The position numbers and the translations under genes were made by a program. A stretch of 64,000 nt of DNA from Choristoneura fumiferana (Eukaryota > Arthropoda > Insecta > Lepidoptera > Tortricidae), in the NCBI RefSeq assembly GCF_025370935.1, contig NC_133479.1, positions 16,905,212 to 16,969,211 on the forward strand, given 5' to 3'. The notes under the pieces are model-generated. The model was not told the origin of the DNA. It made no database searches and saw only the letters and a program-made list of their open reading frames with translations. Of this stretch, positions 52,415 to 64,000 are shown piece after piece. Numbering within the stretch: position 1 is the stretch's first letter; every line of letters starts with the position of its first letter.

Positions 52415-52756
52415 TTATCTATAAAATGCAACTTTCCACATATGACAATATTTTTTATCGAGGTTTGAACGTCAATTGTGTCCCGACTCACCCCGTTTTA
52501 CTGCTCCTTTCCACGAATCCAAGCCACTAGAGTCTAGTCGTTTCGGTCTCTTCAATAAAACTGCGCTCAGTCAAGCTCCAAGACCTTGACAAGCTCGTGC
52601 GTGATACTCGGTAGAAGCCTGTCGCTGCCAGCATTAGATGCACTTATCAAAAAAAATCTTGACAAGGGAGCAGAGGCAGCCTGCGACAGAGTTCTAGTAT
52701 CAAGGGTCACACACAAACTTGTCAAGTTATAGGTCCTTGATTTCATTATTTTTTAC

Positions 52757-52882
52757 TCACCCTCCTGCCAGAGTCCGTTCCAGAATCTTCCGTAGAATTT
52801 TGCGTTCTGCCACTAACAGCTTATTACTATCTCTTTTTTCAAGGTTAGAGTCCAAGCTTCGCAACTGTACAGCCAGTAAAGG
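52757..52882 (-). pseudogene. RT fragment with CEAWTL motif, copy 2
   Basis: Partner of 31,921-32,046, with the same frameshift, so the damage predates the separation of the two copies. Confidence 0.6.
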
Positions 52883-53573
52883 TCATAAAATGTATATCCA
52901 TCGAATACCATCTAGTGAGATTGCGGCTCGTAAAACGCGTATGAGTGTCATAAAACATGCATGCACTTACGCACTTTTACCCCTGACCTATTGCCACGGA
53001 AATAAAAAGCCATTAGGTAATGCACTACGCGTTTCTAAAAAGATGTTATAAGTTGATATTATAATAGCTTTTAAAAGGATTCTTAAAATGGCGTTTAAGA
53101 AATTTTACTTTTAAATTATGTGTGTGTGGCGGAGAATAGGGGAGGCCTTTGCCCAGCAGTGGGACATAATACAGGCTACAAAAAAAAAAATATATGTCGG
53201 CCAGTTTTAATGCAGAATTTATGATCCAAAAATATGAGCTAAGTTTTTATTATTGTAATAATTTTCATTAATTATATTTGAACTCAATAATATAATTTAC
53301 CTATTAAATTTCAGCATTAAAAGTTATAAAGAAACAGTTATTAAGTTTAAAACTGCGTCTATAAAAGAAAATAAGTTGGTCTAATCAATTTCAGTGTACG
53401 GCCTTTCTTATCCTTATCAGAATCTGTAAGTAGTGTAAAAATGCATTGTAATAAAATTTTACCTGTCTTCTAAACTGTTTACTAAGGTGTAATGATAGGT
53501 ATAGTACTGTGCCTCCTAGTCATAAATAACAGAATAATATATTTATATTTATAAGATTTTTTTTATTAATAAT

Positions 53574-53729
53574 GTGTATACTATAAGCATCTACAATAAC
53601 TTGCCAAATGAAATTAAATTGGAAAATATAAAATATTTCAAAACTAGACTTACTAAATGGCTTAATGAATGTTGTTTTTACAGTAATACTGAGTATTTGA
53701 CAAAATCAAATAATGTAATATTCAATTAA
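53574..53729 (+). pseudogene. CR1-like ORF2 C-terminal fragment, copy 2
   Basis: Partner of 32,741-32,896; the 51-codon frame is kept with one silent change. Confidence 0.65.
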
Positions 53730-53797
53730 TGTATAGTTTGCGGATAAGATTTAGTACGCATGCCCTAACATAATTAAAGACCTTTAACTAACCGTAT

Positions 53798-54123
53798 AAA
53801 AGCCGTGGTGGCCTAGTGGAAAAGCCGTGGTGGCCTAGTGGTTTGACCTATCGCCTCTCAAACAGAGGGTCGTGGGTTCAAACCCCGGCTCGCACCTCTG
53901 AGTTTTTCGAAATTCATGTGCGGAATCACTTTTGAAATTTACCACGAGCTTTGCGGTGAAGGAAAACATCGTGAGTAAACCTGCACAAACCTGCGAAGCA
54001 ATTCAATGGTGCGTGTGAAGTTCCCAATCCGCACTGGGCCCGCGTGGGAACTATGGCCCAAGCCCTCTTGTTCTGAGAGGAGGCTTGTGCCCAGCAGTGG
54101 GACGTATATAGGCTGGGATGATG
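53798..54123 (+). mobile_element. SINE with duplicated box A head, copy 2
   Basis: Same 22-bp head duplication and same TSD AACTAACCGTAT (53,786-53,797 and 54,124-54,135) as at 32,965. One SNP lies in CTCTCAAACAGAGG. Confidence 0.9.
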
Positions 54124-54350
54124 AACTAACCGTATTCTTGCAAATAAATTATTTCTATTTCTATTATTATTTAATAAAATGTATAAGACAATATTACTTA
54201 AAAACAATTTTTATAAATTTCCACTCTGTAGGTACAATTCAAAAACAGTGTTTGGTTATTTTGAAACTTCAGAGTCCGGGACAAAACAGTGTTAAATTTT
54301 ATGCTCTTTCAATAGCATGAACTAAGGCATTTTTTGTGCGATATACTTCA

Positions 54351-54480
54351 AGTCAAGTTCGTAAACTTCTGAGAAAAAATTTGATCAAAAATATCTGAAC
54401 ACGCTTCTACGCCGTTAACAATAGAGTCGTGTTGTCATATTTTTGATCAAATTTTTGCTCAGAAGTTTAAGAACTCGACT
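54351..54480. mobile_element. Short MITE, copy 2
   Basis: Partner of 33,513-33,642, with the same paired arms. Confidence 0.7.
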
Positions 54481-54509
54481 ATACTATTTCTTTTGTGGTA
54501 ATCTTATTA

Positions 54510-56735
54510 TCTATACATATAATAAAGCTGAAGAGGGTCGAAAGTCTGTACATGGAAGATATTCGAAAAAAAGTTGTCTGGGGATACTTAGAATCGATAA
54601 CAGAACACGTTCCAACAGTTTTTAGAATTTTTGTCTGTTTGTCTGTTTATCTGTTTGTCGTTTATTTGACCGCGCATCACGTGAGAACGGCTGAACGGAT
54701 TTTTATGCAAACTTTACTAATCTGACGAGAAAATCCCCGGCCAGGTTATAGGCTACAAAAATTCGACCCTTAGGGTATAAAAATTCAACCCTTAAAAGTG
54801 GAGGTAGCTACTACATTCGATTCGATTGAGTTAAGTTTCCACCTTCAAGTTTTCAAATACGTGCTATGACTATCAAGTACCCTGATAAACTAACAGATGG
54901 CGCTGAAATTAATAACTTTGTGACTCGAGTAAGCCACTGAGGAAGGATTTTGCCAAATTAACTCTAAGTTTAAAAGAGGGAGTACGGATATCAACAAATT
55001 TAATTGAATAATTTAATTGATTTACTAATACGACTAAAATTAAACGACAATAAAGTAATTGCCCACACATTGCAATGCCATCTTTTGGAGAACTGGGTAA
55101 ACAGTAAATAATGGAGTAAACTAATAAAAAAGAGTTTACTTACATAGTACTTAGTTTTTTAGCATTAGAAAAAGGGTAAACAATCTTGAAGAGTCTTTTT
55201 ATTGAAAAACGTTTTGAAAAACAGTTGCTATTACTTTTATGATACCAAAAGCATGTAAATGATCATTATATCCTTGCTAATTGTTACTATTTGTTGTGAC
55301 TTATTTGCAAAAGTTTTTTTCAATATAAAGACACATCAAGATCGCTTGCCTTCTTTCTAATGCTAAAAAAAGAAGTATAAGTAATGGTAAAATCAACACA
55401 CATATCAACACGCGTACGAGTATAAGTATCGCTATCGAGTACCCTGTTACACTAACAGATGGCGCCGATTTAGCCAAATTGACTAAGTTTAAAAGAGGGT
55501 GTACGGATATCAAGAAATTTAACTGAATAGGTAATTGATACAACAAAAATAAATGAATTGCAACACAACAAAAATAAATGAATTGCAACACATTTCACAG
55601 TGCCATCTTATGGAGAACTATGAAACAAACGAGTTAACATAGTTACGTAGTGGTTACATCAACACTCATATTCAACACGCGTATAATTAATTAATAGAAA
55701 AATGACATAAATTATTCCTAATTAATTTATATCCGGAATACGAAAATTCGGCGAAGAACTAGGGTCACTGACATAGCTCGAAAAATTATATGCAAGTTGA
55801 AGTGGCAATTGGCAGGCCACATCGCTCGAAGAACAGATATTCATTATTATTCATTGGGGGAGAAGTCCTCGAGGAGCGGCGACCGGAAGACGAAGCGTTG
55901 GCAGGCCTCCCTCCAGGTAGAATGACGACATTGTGAGACTTGCGGGAAACCGGTGGATGCAAGTGGCGAGTTGTCGTTCATTGTAATTTATAATTTATTT
56001 GTATTGTAATATTATTGATTATATGTAGGTACGTTAGTCTGTAAGGTATTTATTGTATGGGCCAAGTTGCCCGAAATAAATGGATTTATTACGAGTATTA
56101 TTATTGTGGCGTTGTAAGGGGTAGGCCTTTTTCGATCAGTGGACCTCTTCCGGCTGATGATGACGAATTATATCGCATCCATATTCATACGTATTGCCTC
56201 TTTTAAGCACTTAATAATGGTCACGAAGGTGAGTACTTAAAAAAAAACATTTTTCTCTTTCTTTTGCGGAGTAATATTACAACGATTTCGGATTTGGGAC
56301 TCGCATTTTATAGGCGTTACCATGCCTTCCCGAAAAAAACGAATCGACTACCAGGGGCACGGCACGGTCTCAGGAGTCTGAGGAAGACCGCGATGGGAGA
56401 CTCAGTGCCGCTCTAGCCGGGCAGGCCGCTTCGCTTTCGGCTGAAACGGCAAGCCAGCGCGAGGCTGGGTTGCGATCCCAAAGACATGTACGCAATCTTT
56501 GAGATCACTCGATGTAGGGAAAATGTAAGCAAAGAATAAAAATCTTATTTCTTGAGCAATTTAGATGTGAAACTTGGTGATCATGATCAGATTTTTCAGT
56601 TGATTGTTTAGCTGTAGTTTGAAGGGATTTTTCGAAAATTCCAAGAAACGGCCAATGCGGGACATTAACTTCATTCCTATCGAGTATTGTGTAAATATAA
56701 AAATCTACGCAGACGAAGTCGCGGGCAAAAGCTAG
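54510..56735 (+). mobile_element. Helitron family A, copy A3
   Basis: Same ends as A2, one base shorter overall. It shares with A2 the 24-base internal duplication and the extra A in the Rep-like remnant, so A2 and A3 are paralogous through the block duplication, while A1 is an independent insertion. Confidence 0.85.
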
Positions 56736-57069
56736 TTTCATAATAAATGCAGCCATTCGGAAGCTCATATCAGCTCCCTTAATATTTTTCCTTTTTATCA
56801 ATATTCCATATTGTGAGATATCAATGTAAACAGGAAAATATAGCTGTCCTGTAGCAAGTTTTTGAGGAAAATACTTATTACCAATCTAATCAGAGTTATT
56901 GCATTCATATAATATCGTAAATTACATGGCTCTTTCATTTACAAAGAGAAGAAGCGGGACATCTATTGCGGAAACATATTGGAGTCATAATGTGAAGTAG
57001 CAATCAAACTAATGCATTAGGAGATAATACAAATTTGCTCATAAATAATATTAAATACTATGTGAAAAT

Positions 57070-57353
57070 GCCGTGGTGACCTAGTGGTTTGTCCTATCGC
57101 CTCTCAAGCAGAGGGTCGTGGGTTCAAACCCCGGCTCGCACCGCTGAGTTTTTCGAAATTACATTTGAAATTTACCACGAGCTTTGCGGTGAAGGAAAAC
57201 ATCGTGAGGAAACCTGCACAAACTTGCGAAGCAATTCAATGGTGCGTGGAAAGTTCCCAATCCGCAATGGGCCCGCGTGGGAACTATGGCCCAAGCCCTC
57301 TTGGTCTGAGAGGAGGCCTGTGCCCAGCAGTGGGACGTATATAGGCTGGGATG
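57070..57353 (+). mobile_element. tRNA-derived SINE, copy 2
   Basis: Partner of 36,233-36,516 with the same missing 20 bases after box B. Confidence 0.85.
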
Positions 57354-58498
57354 GAACCCAAAACCAAATTCGAAATCCGAACCGTCACAAATACTGAAGC
57401 GTTTGAAGGTGGTACTATGAGGAATAAAGGGAAAACTTTTGATACCTTCCTTTCTTGATCCTTTCAAAAGCGGTTGACAGTTGTGAATGACGGTGTCAGA
57501 TCGACTGAGCGTCTTGATCCGACGAAGTATTTGATCCTAACTTGTTTTTATAGAAAACAAGTAAAAAGGGCTGGAAGAATAACTGTGACTGAAGGAGAAT
57601 GAACAGCAAGACATCAAAATATAAGTATCGTAACTAATTGTGATACAAGACAAAGAGATTTTAAGAAATCTAGCACAACATGTCTAGTTTGTCTCTGATT
57701 AAAAAAAAACTACAGCTGTATGACATGCGCCAGAGAAGTTTTCATTTATAACCTAACCCCAGACGCAAAAAGAGGGGTGTATAAGTTTGACCGCTAGGTG
57801 TATCTGTCTGTGGCACCGTAGCTCTAAAACGGGTGGACAGATTTGAATGCGGTTTTTTTTATTTGTAATCAGGTTTCTAGAGATGGTTCTTAGACATGTT
57901 CCATCAAAATCGGTTCAGCCGTTTTTGAAATATTGAACTTTGAAGTGACAAAATCGGGGGTTTATTGTTTGTAATGTGTGTGAAAATAAGGCAGTGTAGG
58001 TATGTAAATGTACCTACATAGTAACGCATTAAAGTACTCGTATGATATCATTACTAAACTCGTCTGTCGGCTCGTTTCAAACCCACGCTCGTGTTTTACT
58101 GCTTCTCATAATTCCTATTGTGAGTTAAGAACTTAACTAACAATTTGTAAAAAATTTAAACAATTTTCAACAAGCGTAGCGAAGAACGTTCAAAAGCGAG
58201 ATAGACGGATCACCTGTACCCCTAGTGTAAGTTTTCGGTTACAAAATACGTCTCGATCGCGTTCGCGTTAAAATCACAATTTGTATGGAAACACGAACAG
58301 CGCCTCTAGCGGAACGTTTGCGATGTTCGTGTTTGAAAGTTGGATGCAGGCCACTTTCAACCAAAGCACCAGGAGGTTTATGGTTTATGGTGGGAGCCTA
58401 TTAGCAACAGTGGACGTCCTAAAGCTGAATAATGACGATTATGATAATGATTATATAGAACTTTAACTTTCCGATAGCCAATTAATTTAGTATTCTAA

Positions 58499-58813
58499 GG
58501 GACTGTTTCACCACCCATCTATATAAATAAAAATTAATCGTAAAATGTGTTGCTAAGCGCAAAACTCGGGAACGACTGGTCCGATTTCACTAAGTAATTC
58601 TTTTTTTGTTGTGTTCGTTACTATCTGGAGAAGGTTTTTATGAAAGAAAATACAGAAAAAATAGAACGGGGGCGAAGCCCCGGGCAACAGCTAGTTGATA
58701 ATATAATTTAACGGATAAATGTGATGCCGTCTTCGTCTATTCGAATAAAACAAACAGAGACGGCATCGCATTTATCCGTCAGATAAATTTAGGCAATGGA
58801 TGGCGAAATAGGA
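58499..58813. mobile_element. MITE family E split by a Helitron, copy 2
   Basis: Partner of 37,659-37,973; the Helitron D2 lies at 58,518-58,694 in the same site. Confidence 0.75.
58518..58694 (+). mobile_element. Helitron family D, copy D2 (177 bp)
   Basis: Identical in length and ends to D1, inserted in the same position of the MITE arm. Confidence 0.85.
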
Positions 58814-59099
58814 CTTATCAAGCACTAGGAAAACAGACCGCCTGTCAATTAAACTTCGTAACAAGAACATTTATACAGGCCTCAATGCGTAAAGGGTGCT
58901 CCAAATTAGGTGGAGTGAAGTCCGACTTAATGCTTACGTATTTTGCTAAATATTTGAGGAACTCATTCCGTACACTTGGTCCTTTCAACACTTATGAGTA
59001 ATGGTGTCATATATTATAGGCAGTATATTAAAACTGTGAAACAATTTTGTAGGAAGTAAGTTTGATCAATTTACTGAAGCTTAAACGTTTTATAATTTA

Positions 59100-60979
59100 C
59101 TAGCTTTTGCCCGCGACTTCGTCCGCGTGGAATAGTAACTTTGGGAAGTATTTAATGTATTTAGGATACCTATTCTGCCAATAATAGCACATAGAAACTT
59201 CTACGGTTTACTGAAAATAACCATTTCAATACATTGCTATGAATATATTTTTTTTTTGTTCTTCCATCCATCCATGTTCTTTAGTAGTTAAAACATAATT
59301 ATTTTGCGGGTAGCCACATTTTAGCAAAACGACGTGTATTCTACCCTGCCAACACAAAAGGACTCATTCTTCATAGTGAACTCTTGACACCTTACGTCCT
59401 TTATTGTAAGTTAGGAGGGTAGGATTATAATTAAGACGGCATTTTAGCTACACAGAGTTCCGATAAATATACTTATAGTAAATTTGTTTGGAATTCCGTA
59501 AGAACTTTCATCCCCATATTTTCAAGTAAATAGGTTGTAATTTGAAAAGCGCCAGAACAAATGTTTTTTAGGGTTCCGTTCCTCAAGAGGAAAAAATTGA
59601 ACCCTTATAGGATCACTTTGCTGTCCGTCCGTCCGCTTGTCTGTCAAGACCCTTTATCTCGTAAACGCGCGGGGTATAGGTATCTAGTTGAAATTAAATC
59701 CTAAACTCAAGTCAATAGTCCCGATAGCTGTGAAAAATCAAACTTCTAAGTCAATGTAATCAAAAGCTACAGTCACTGATGTATTAAACTGGCTACAGTC
59801 ATTAAAAAGGTGTTTTCATACAAATCGCCTTAACAGAAAAAGTTATAGCGCACTGCCGGCTGTCCTAGAAACTTGGAATTTGCATAAAGGTAGCTCTTAT
59901 AGCATAATAAATAAGAAAAATCTGAAAATCATATTTTTTTTCATGATGACCTCACATTGCGTACATTTTTCTTATGAGCTTAATAGGCTCTGCTAACACT
60001 GCATCATCCCTCTGCTAACATGCCCCCGCAGGTAAAGTTTTCAAATGAGACATTTTTTATAAACAATTTTTTTTGTCATTCATCATCATCGATCATCATC
60101 ACCACAATAACCACCATCATAATCAGCACCACTATCATCACCATCACCATCAATCAGCTCCACAGTCTCCGCTCCGCTCAGCAGCGTCCGCTACGTTGTG
60201 CTCTACTACCTCCGCTCCGCCAGCCTCCGCTCCGCCAGCCTCAGCTCCGCCAGCCTCAGCTCCGCTCTACTTGACTGCCTCCGCTGCAGCCTGCATTGTC
60301 TCAGCTCCATCCGTTGCCTCCGCTCCACTCCGTTGCCACGCTGCCTCCGCTCCGATGCCTCCGCTCCGTTGTCTCTACTCCGATCCACTGCCTCCGCTCT
60401 AATTCACTGCCTCCGCTGTAGCCCGCATTGTCTCCGCTCCATCCGTTGCCTCCGCTCCACTCCGTTGCCACCCTGCCTCCGCCCCGATCCGTTATCACGT
60501 GCCCAAATGCCAAGTTTCATAAAGAACCACCGATTTATCTTCGACAATGACGATCTTCCATATAAACTTTCATTTCATCCCCTATTTCACCCCCTCTCAG
60601 GATGAATTTTAAAAAACGCACGAACAAATATCTATTTGTCTCTTATCACGTGCCGAAATAGCAAGTTTAATAAAGATTCATCGATTTATCTTCGATAATG
60701 AAGACCTTCCATATAAACTTTCATCCCCTCACAGGTCGAATTTTCAAAAAAGCTCAACTAAATATCGACTTATTTCTTATTAAATGCCTAAATGCCAAGT
60801 TTCATGGTTTTATCTTCGACAGCGACGAACTTCCACCATATAAACTTTCATCCCCTATTTCAACCCCTAAAAGCCTCTTTTTCGCGATAAAAGATAGCCT
60901 ATGTTCTTTCCCAAGGTCTATTCTATCTCTGTACCAAATTTCATCCAAATCGGTTCAGCGGTTTAGGCGTGAAAGCGTA

Positions 60980-61016
<37 letters not shown>

Positions 61017-61047
61017 GTTACTTTCGCATTTATAATATTAGTATGGA
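59100..61047 (-). mobile_element. Helitron family F, copy F2
   Basis: Same ends and same 1,948-bp length as F1, though internal indels differ and cancel. The minisatellite is at 60,168-60,495 and the GACA tract at 60,980-61,016. Confidence 0.7.
60168..60495. repeat. GC-rich minisatellite, copy 2
   Basis: Same array as at 39,330. The order of CCTCC and CCTCA variant units in the 15-bp run is different, as expected of unit exchange in a minisatellite. Confidence 0.9.
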
Positions 61048-61177
61048 TTAGTATGGAAGTATGGATTGGAGTCAATTTATTGTTGTTTAGATAGTTATTT
61101 AGTTTTATGAAGCAGTATTAGTTTGAGTATAAACTAGAACTGCGTTCCTTCCTTCAACTCCTATATAGGGATATCCC

Positions 61178-61743
61178 TTCCTCATGAAGATCAGATGGTC
61201 CGACCGAGTGCATAATACCGAAGTTTTGCGGCGAGCCAATGTTGGTGGCATTGAAGCTTATTTAATGCGTCGTCAGCTTCGGTGGTGCGGTCACGTATCT
61301 CGCATGGCGGAGGAAAGGGTGGCTAAGCGCATCTTCTATTCGGAATTGGAGGAGGGTAAACGAAATCACGGCGGTCAGCTCCTTCGGTTCAAAGATGTGC
61401 AGATGCGACATATGAAAATGTGTCGCATCGAGCCATCGCGATGGGAAGATTTGGCAGCACAGCGGCTTGAGTGGCGCAGGACAGTGCAGAGGCAAGTTCG
61501 CGAGTTTGAGGAGCAGCGTAAAGCCGACCTCGATACTAAACGCGACGAGCGTAAGTCTCGGCCACCTGCTGCCATTTATTATAATTACGTGGACGGTGTG
61601 CTTACGTGCCGACAGTGCGGACGTACGTTCACAGCTAAGATAAGCTATGTAAGCCATCTTAGAGCGAATGAGCGCCAAATAACTAACTAGGAGTCGAGGT
61701 GGTCGCCATGGCCGAAATCGGTCGGATCATCATCATCATCATC
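61178..61743 (+). mobile_element. 5'-truncated LINE with TSD, copy 2
   Basis: Bounded by AGGGATATCCC at 61,167-61,177 and 61,744-61,754 (11 bp; copy 1 has lost one C on the right). ATC tail as in copy 1. Confidence 0.85.
61184..61690 (+). pseudogene. RT C-terminus with C2H2 zinc finger, copy 2
   Basis: Here the frame is open from MKIRWSDRVHNTEVLRRANV to the end, through GHVSRMAEERVAKRIFY and the finger LTCRQCGRTFTAKISYVSHL. It differs from copy 1 by K/R to M at one position (MKMCRIEP) and by lacking the upstream extra C. It has no polymerase core and no promoter, so it is a remnant rather than a gene. Confidence 0.75.
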
Positions 61744-61787
61744 AGGGATATCCCATCATCCTCATAATATAGGGATAGATTTAGATA

Positions 61788-61941
61788 GTAGCTTTTTCCT
61801 GCGGCTTCGTCCGCATGGAATTCGGTTATCGCGCGCTGTTCTCTAGGGAACTGTCCATTTTTCCGGGATAAAAAGTAGGCTATGTCAATCTCTGGCTCAT
61901 AAACTATCTCTATGCCAAAAATCACGTCGATCCGTCGCTCT
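61788..61941 (-). mobile_element. Truncated Helitron G fused to SINE, copy 2
   Basis: Partner of 40,946-41,100; the Helitron/SINE junction at 61,941/61,942 is identical. Confidence 0.65.
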
Positions 61942-62097
61942 CTGCAGGGCACATGCACTTCTTTTAGAATGAGAAGACTTGGGCGGTAGTTCCCACACAC
62001 GCATTGGATCTCTTTGTGTGTTTTCCTTCCTTCACGACGTAAACTCATGGTTAATTTCCGACACATGTGCATAAATTCTGAAACCCCCGACCATGGG
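61942..62097 (-). mobile_element. Diverged SINE fragment, copy 2
   Basis: Partner of 41,101-41,255. Confidence 0.6.
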
Positions 62098-62132
62098 CAC
62101 ACACACACAACCATCCACCCCACACCTCCACA

Positions 62133-62417
62133 TTTAGGGCCGCCACCCGCCACACATTCGGAATTCCGTTTCGGAATTTCGATTCGAAATTCTGCTTCGG
62201 GATTCCATAAATACATCACACACATACGTTTATTTCAATTCTGAACGCGCAGGCCACCATGCGGAATTGCGAATCAGAAAAAAGTTGGAACGGAAAACTA
62301 CTGTCCGTATGTGGTAGGTCCATACATTTGTATGGATTTACTGCGATCGAAATCCCGAATCGTAACTTCGAATCGAAATTCCGAAACGGAATTCCGCGTG
62401 TATGTGGCGGCCCTAAA
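62133..62417. mobile_element. Long-TIR MITE family M, copy 2
   Basis: Partner of 41,291-41,576, one A shorter in the AGAAAAAAAG run. Confidence 0.75.
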
Positions 62418-63328
62418 ACAATTTATATTCCGCATCAGCTGTACGATCTTAAACAAAGACTTCGCCACATTCCTACTTTTGGATTTGCGTATTTTCCTTT
62501 CATTTGCTCTACAAATAAAATATTAGTATTGTTTACCCGCAAATCATGATGGATGGTTTTGTAAGGTAGAGCTGAAATTTCGCCGCCTTTAAAATATACA
62601 ATATCCTAAGTAAAGCCCACGACGAATGTCGAAAGCAATTACCAGGTACATCGACAGGCACTTTGCCGAACTCCTTTCTTTACGCGATACCCCGGGTATT
62701 TTTATTGAAAAACTTAAGCTTTTCAACTTTGTTTATTTATTTATTGGTAAAAACGTCTTAAATTATCTAATTTATCCACAAGTTAAAAATTTCTCTCAAC
62801 TCGATTTGAGACGTGAGTTATCCATTACAATATCATTTAATAAAAAATCAATTATTCATGAGATCAACGAATCAAATGCAGAATGAGGTTTCCACGCCAT
62901 AAATAAACTTCCTTGGATAAATAATGAGGCTTGTGCGCCCGCGCCATGAATAATAACAATATTTTTCTCAAGATGATATTTGGGGCTGTCATGTTCCTGT
63001 TGAACCTGCATCTTAAGGAATAAATACAATTTTAAGCAAAGACTAAACTTTTTGCTGTTTTCGGCTGAATTAAAACATACATCGGTTGTATAAGTCTCAT
63101 TATCATCATCAGCAGAACGAATAGTGATAAGCTTTCGATAGAAACGATAAAAAACAAAATGTACAGAATGTAATATTTGAAAACATTTTTACTTATTGTT
63201 ATGATATGAACTATAAAATTAATCACCTTAGCCGGATAAGTATCTAAAATATTTTAGGGCACCAACTGTAAACTGTAACCACAATAAATAAAAATGATGT
63301 CGAAGTCCAACCTTATGTTATGGTATTA

Positions 63329-63532
63329 CTAGCTTTTGCTCGCGGCTTTGCCCGCGTGGAATTCGATTATGGCGCGCTTTTCCCTCGGGAACTGTGCATT
63401 TTTCCGGGATAAAAAGTAGCCTATGTCTCTCTCTGGCCCATAAACTATCTCTATACCAAAAATCACGTCGATCCGTCGCTCCGTACAAACATACAAACAT
63501 ACAAATTTTCGCATTTATAATATTAGTATAGA
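63329..63532 (-). mobile_element. Helitron family G, copy 2 of the intact element
   Basis: Partner of 42,482-42,686, one base shorter (CTCTATACC for CTCTTATACC). Confidence 0.85.
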
Positions 63533-64000
63533 TTTTTTGGCTTTTTAACTCTCCAGATACGTAATTGGAATTTTGTTGTTCCCTTACGAGCACAATGATA
63601 ATTGATGTAGAAATTCCGATAACGAACAAATTAGTCAACAACAACACAACAACAAAGTTACGCAAAAATTTTAATTACTTCTCAGTCGCAGAAAGGTCAT
63701 TTATAATTAGAATTCTGTAAGGTTTTCGTGAGATTCTTTTGTTACTTGAAATAGTAAACTTTGGTGGTTGACTTTAAGATTTAAATGGCTTTGTTAATTT
63801 GAAATCCAAGTTCATTTCGTTTTAAAGTCAAAGTTTAATAGTTTTTTATTTATTTATTCTATGCGTTATTTAGAATATTTTAATAAATGCCTTGTCATTA
63901 AACACCCTTGTTTATAAACGTATTTGATTCATTAGTAATTATTCATACATTGTCATGTCCGTGTAAATCCGTGATTTGATTTTTTATTAAATCATATGTG

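Larger units (their letters stand above)
49928..64000. repeat. 14.1-kb duplicated block, copy 2
   Basis: Same order and orientation as 29,057-43,152. The match begins at the first base after the gap and runs to the window end. The first ~2.5 kb lack many single bases compared with copy 1 (for example CCGTCGCG for CCGTCCGCG, AACTCTGG for AACCTCTGG). Later parts differ less. Its left junction is hidden by Ns. Confidence 0.95.

Noticed and set aside
61683..62225. 180-codon open frame on the minus strand (partner at 40,901-41,383)
   Set aside because: It crosses a LINE tail boundary, a Helitron fragment, a SINE fragment and a MITE arm. A frame spanning four unrelated repeats is a chance event.
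62626..62886. 86-codon open frame in copy 2 of the block
   Set aside because: The frame is broken in copy 1 by a missing C near 41,824, has no motif I recognise and no promoter or splice context.
1..64000. A host protein-coding gene
   Set aside because: I looked for exons with recognisable domains, splice context or sustained codon structure outside mobile elements and found none. Small or poorly conserved exons could be missed by eye.
1..64000. Endogenous virus or toxin gene
   Set aside because: No LTR pair, gag/env-like, capsid-like or toxin-like sequence was recognised. The only polymerase is from non-LTR retrotransposons.

Overview
The window is repeat-dense, AT-rich eukaryotic nuclear DNA that looks like an intergenic or heterochromatic stretch of a lepidopteran (moth or butterfly) genome. 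The lepidopteran assignment rests on the repeat types: tRNA-derived SINEs with a TGGCCTAGTGG box A and a GATGATG tail, many elements with the TC...CTAG Helitron ends that carry the AAAAGCTAG 3' signature, CR1/Jockey/RTE-type LINE tails, and GACA-microsatellite repeats. I found no convincing host protein-coding gene, no rRNA, no operon and no CRISPR array. Nearly everything that can be named is a mobile element or its debris.

Layout. 1-8.1 kb: mostly anonymous DNA with LINE 3' ends, a GA microsatellite, a perfect 20-bp hairpin at 3,550 and reverse-transcriptase tail fragments at 2.9, 6.7 and 7.0-7.3 kb. 8.1-13.7 kb: a SINE with clear target-site duplications, two copies of a 0.64-kb GACA repeat and a 306-bp fold-back element. 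13.5-15.9 kb: two Helitrons, the larger 2.2 kb long and inverted relative to its two later copies. 16-29 kb: scattered TIR elements, SINEs, a tRNA-like SINE head at 24,480 and LINE fragments. 29-43.15 kb: a block of nested Helitrons, MITEs, SINEs and LINE tails. 43.2-49.7 kb: a segment lying between two runs of N (43,233-43,332 and 49,659-49,927) that holds a TTAA-flanked MITE and a nearly complete CR1/Jockey-superfamily non-LTR retrotransposon. 49.93-64.0 kb: a second, almost identical copy of the 29.06-43.15 kb block in the same order and orientation, cut off by the window end.

The best-preserved genes belong to the retrotransposon at about 44.9-49.3 kb. ORF1 has a PHD-like zinc finger, a coiled coil and an SGNH-esterase-like domain; ORF2 has an APE-type endonuclease and a reverse transcriptase with both catalytic motifs intact. 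ORF1 is split into three frame segments and ORF2 into three, so this copy is probably dead, or at least mis-sequenced in homopolymers. The ORF1 break carries a TAATG stop-start overlap that deserves checking against sister copies.

The most informative structures are the Helitrons. Family A (2.2 kb, three copies) encloses LINE debris and a 59-codon remnant that resembles the start of a Helitron Rep/helicase ORF. Families B and C sit head to tail with a directly fused CTAG|TC junction. Family F carries a GC-rich minisatellite. The 14-kb duplication could be a real tandem segmental duplication or two haplotypes placed in series by the assembler; the gaps beside it and the cluster of one-base deletions at the start of copy 2 favour caution. 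All calls were made by eye, and identities and family assignments are not computed.
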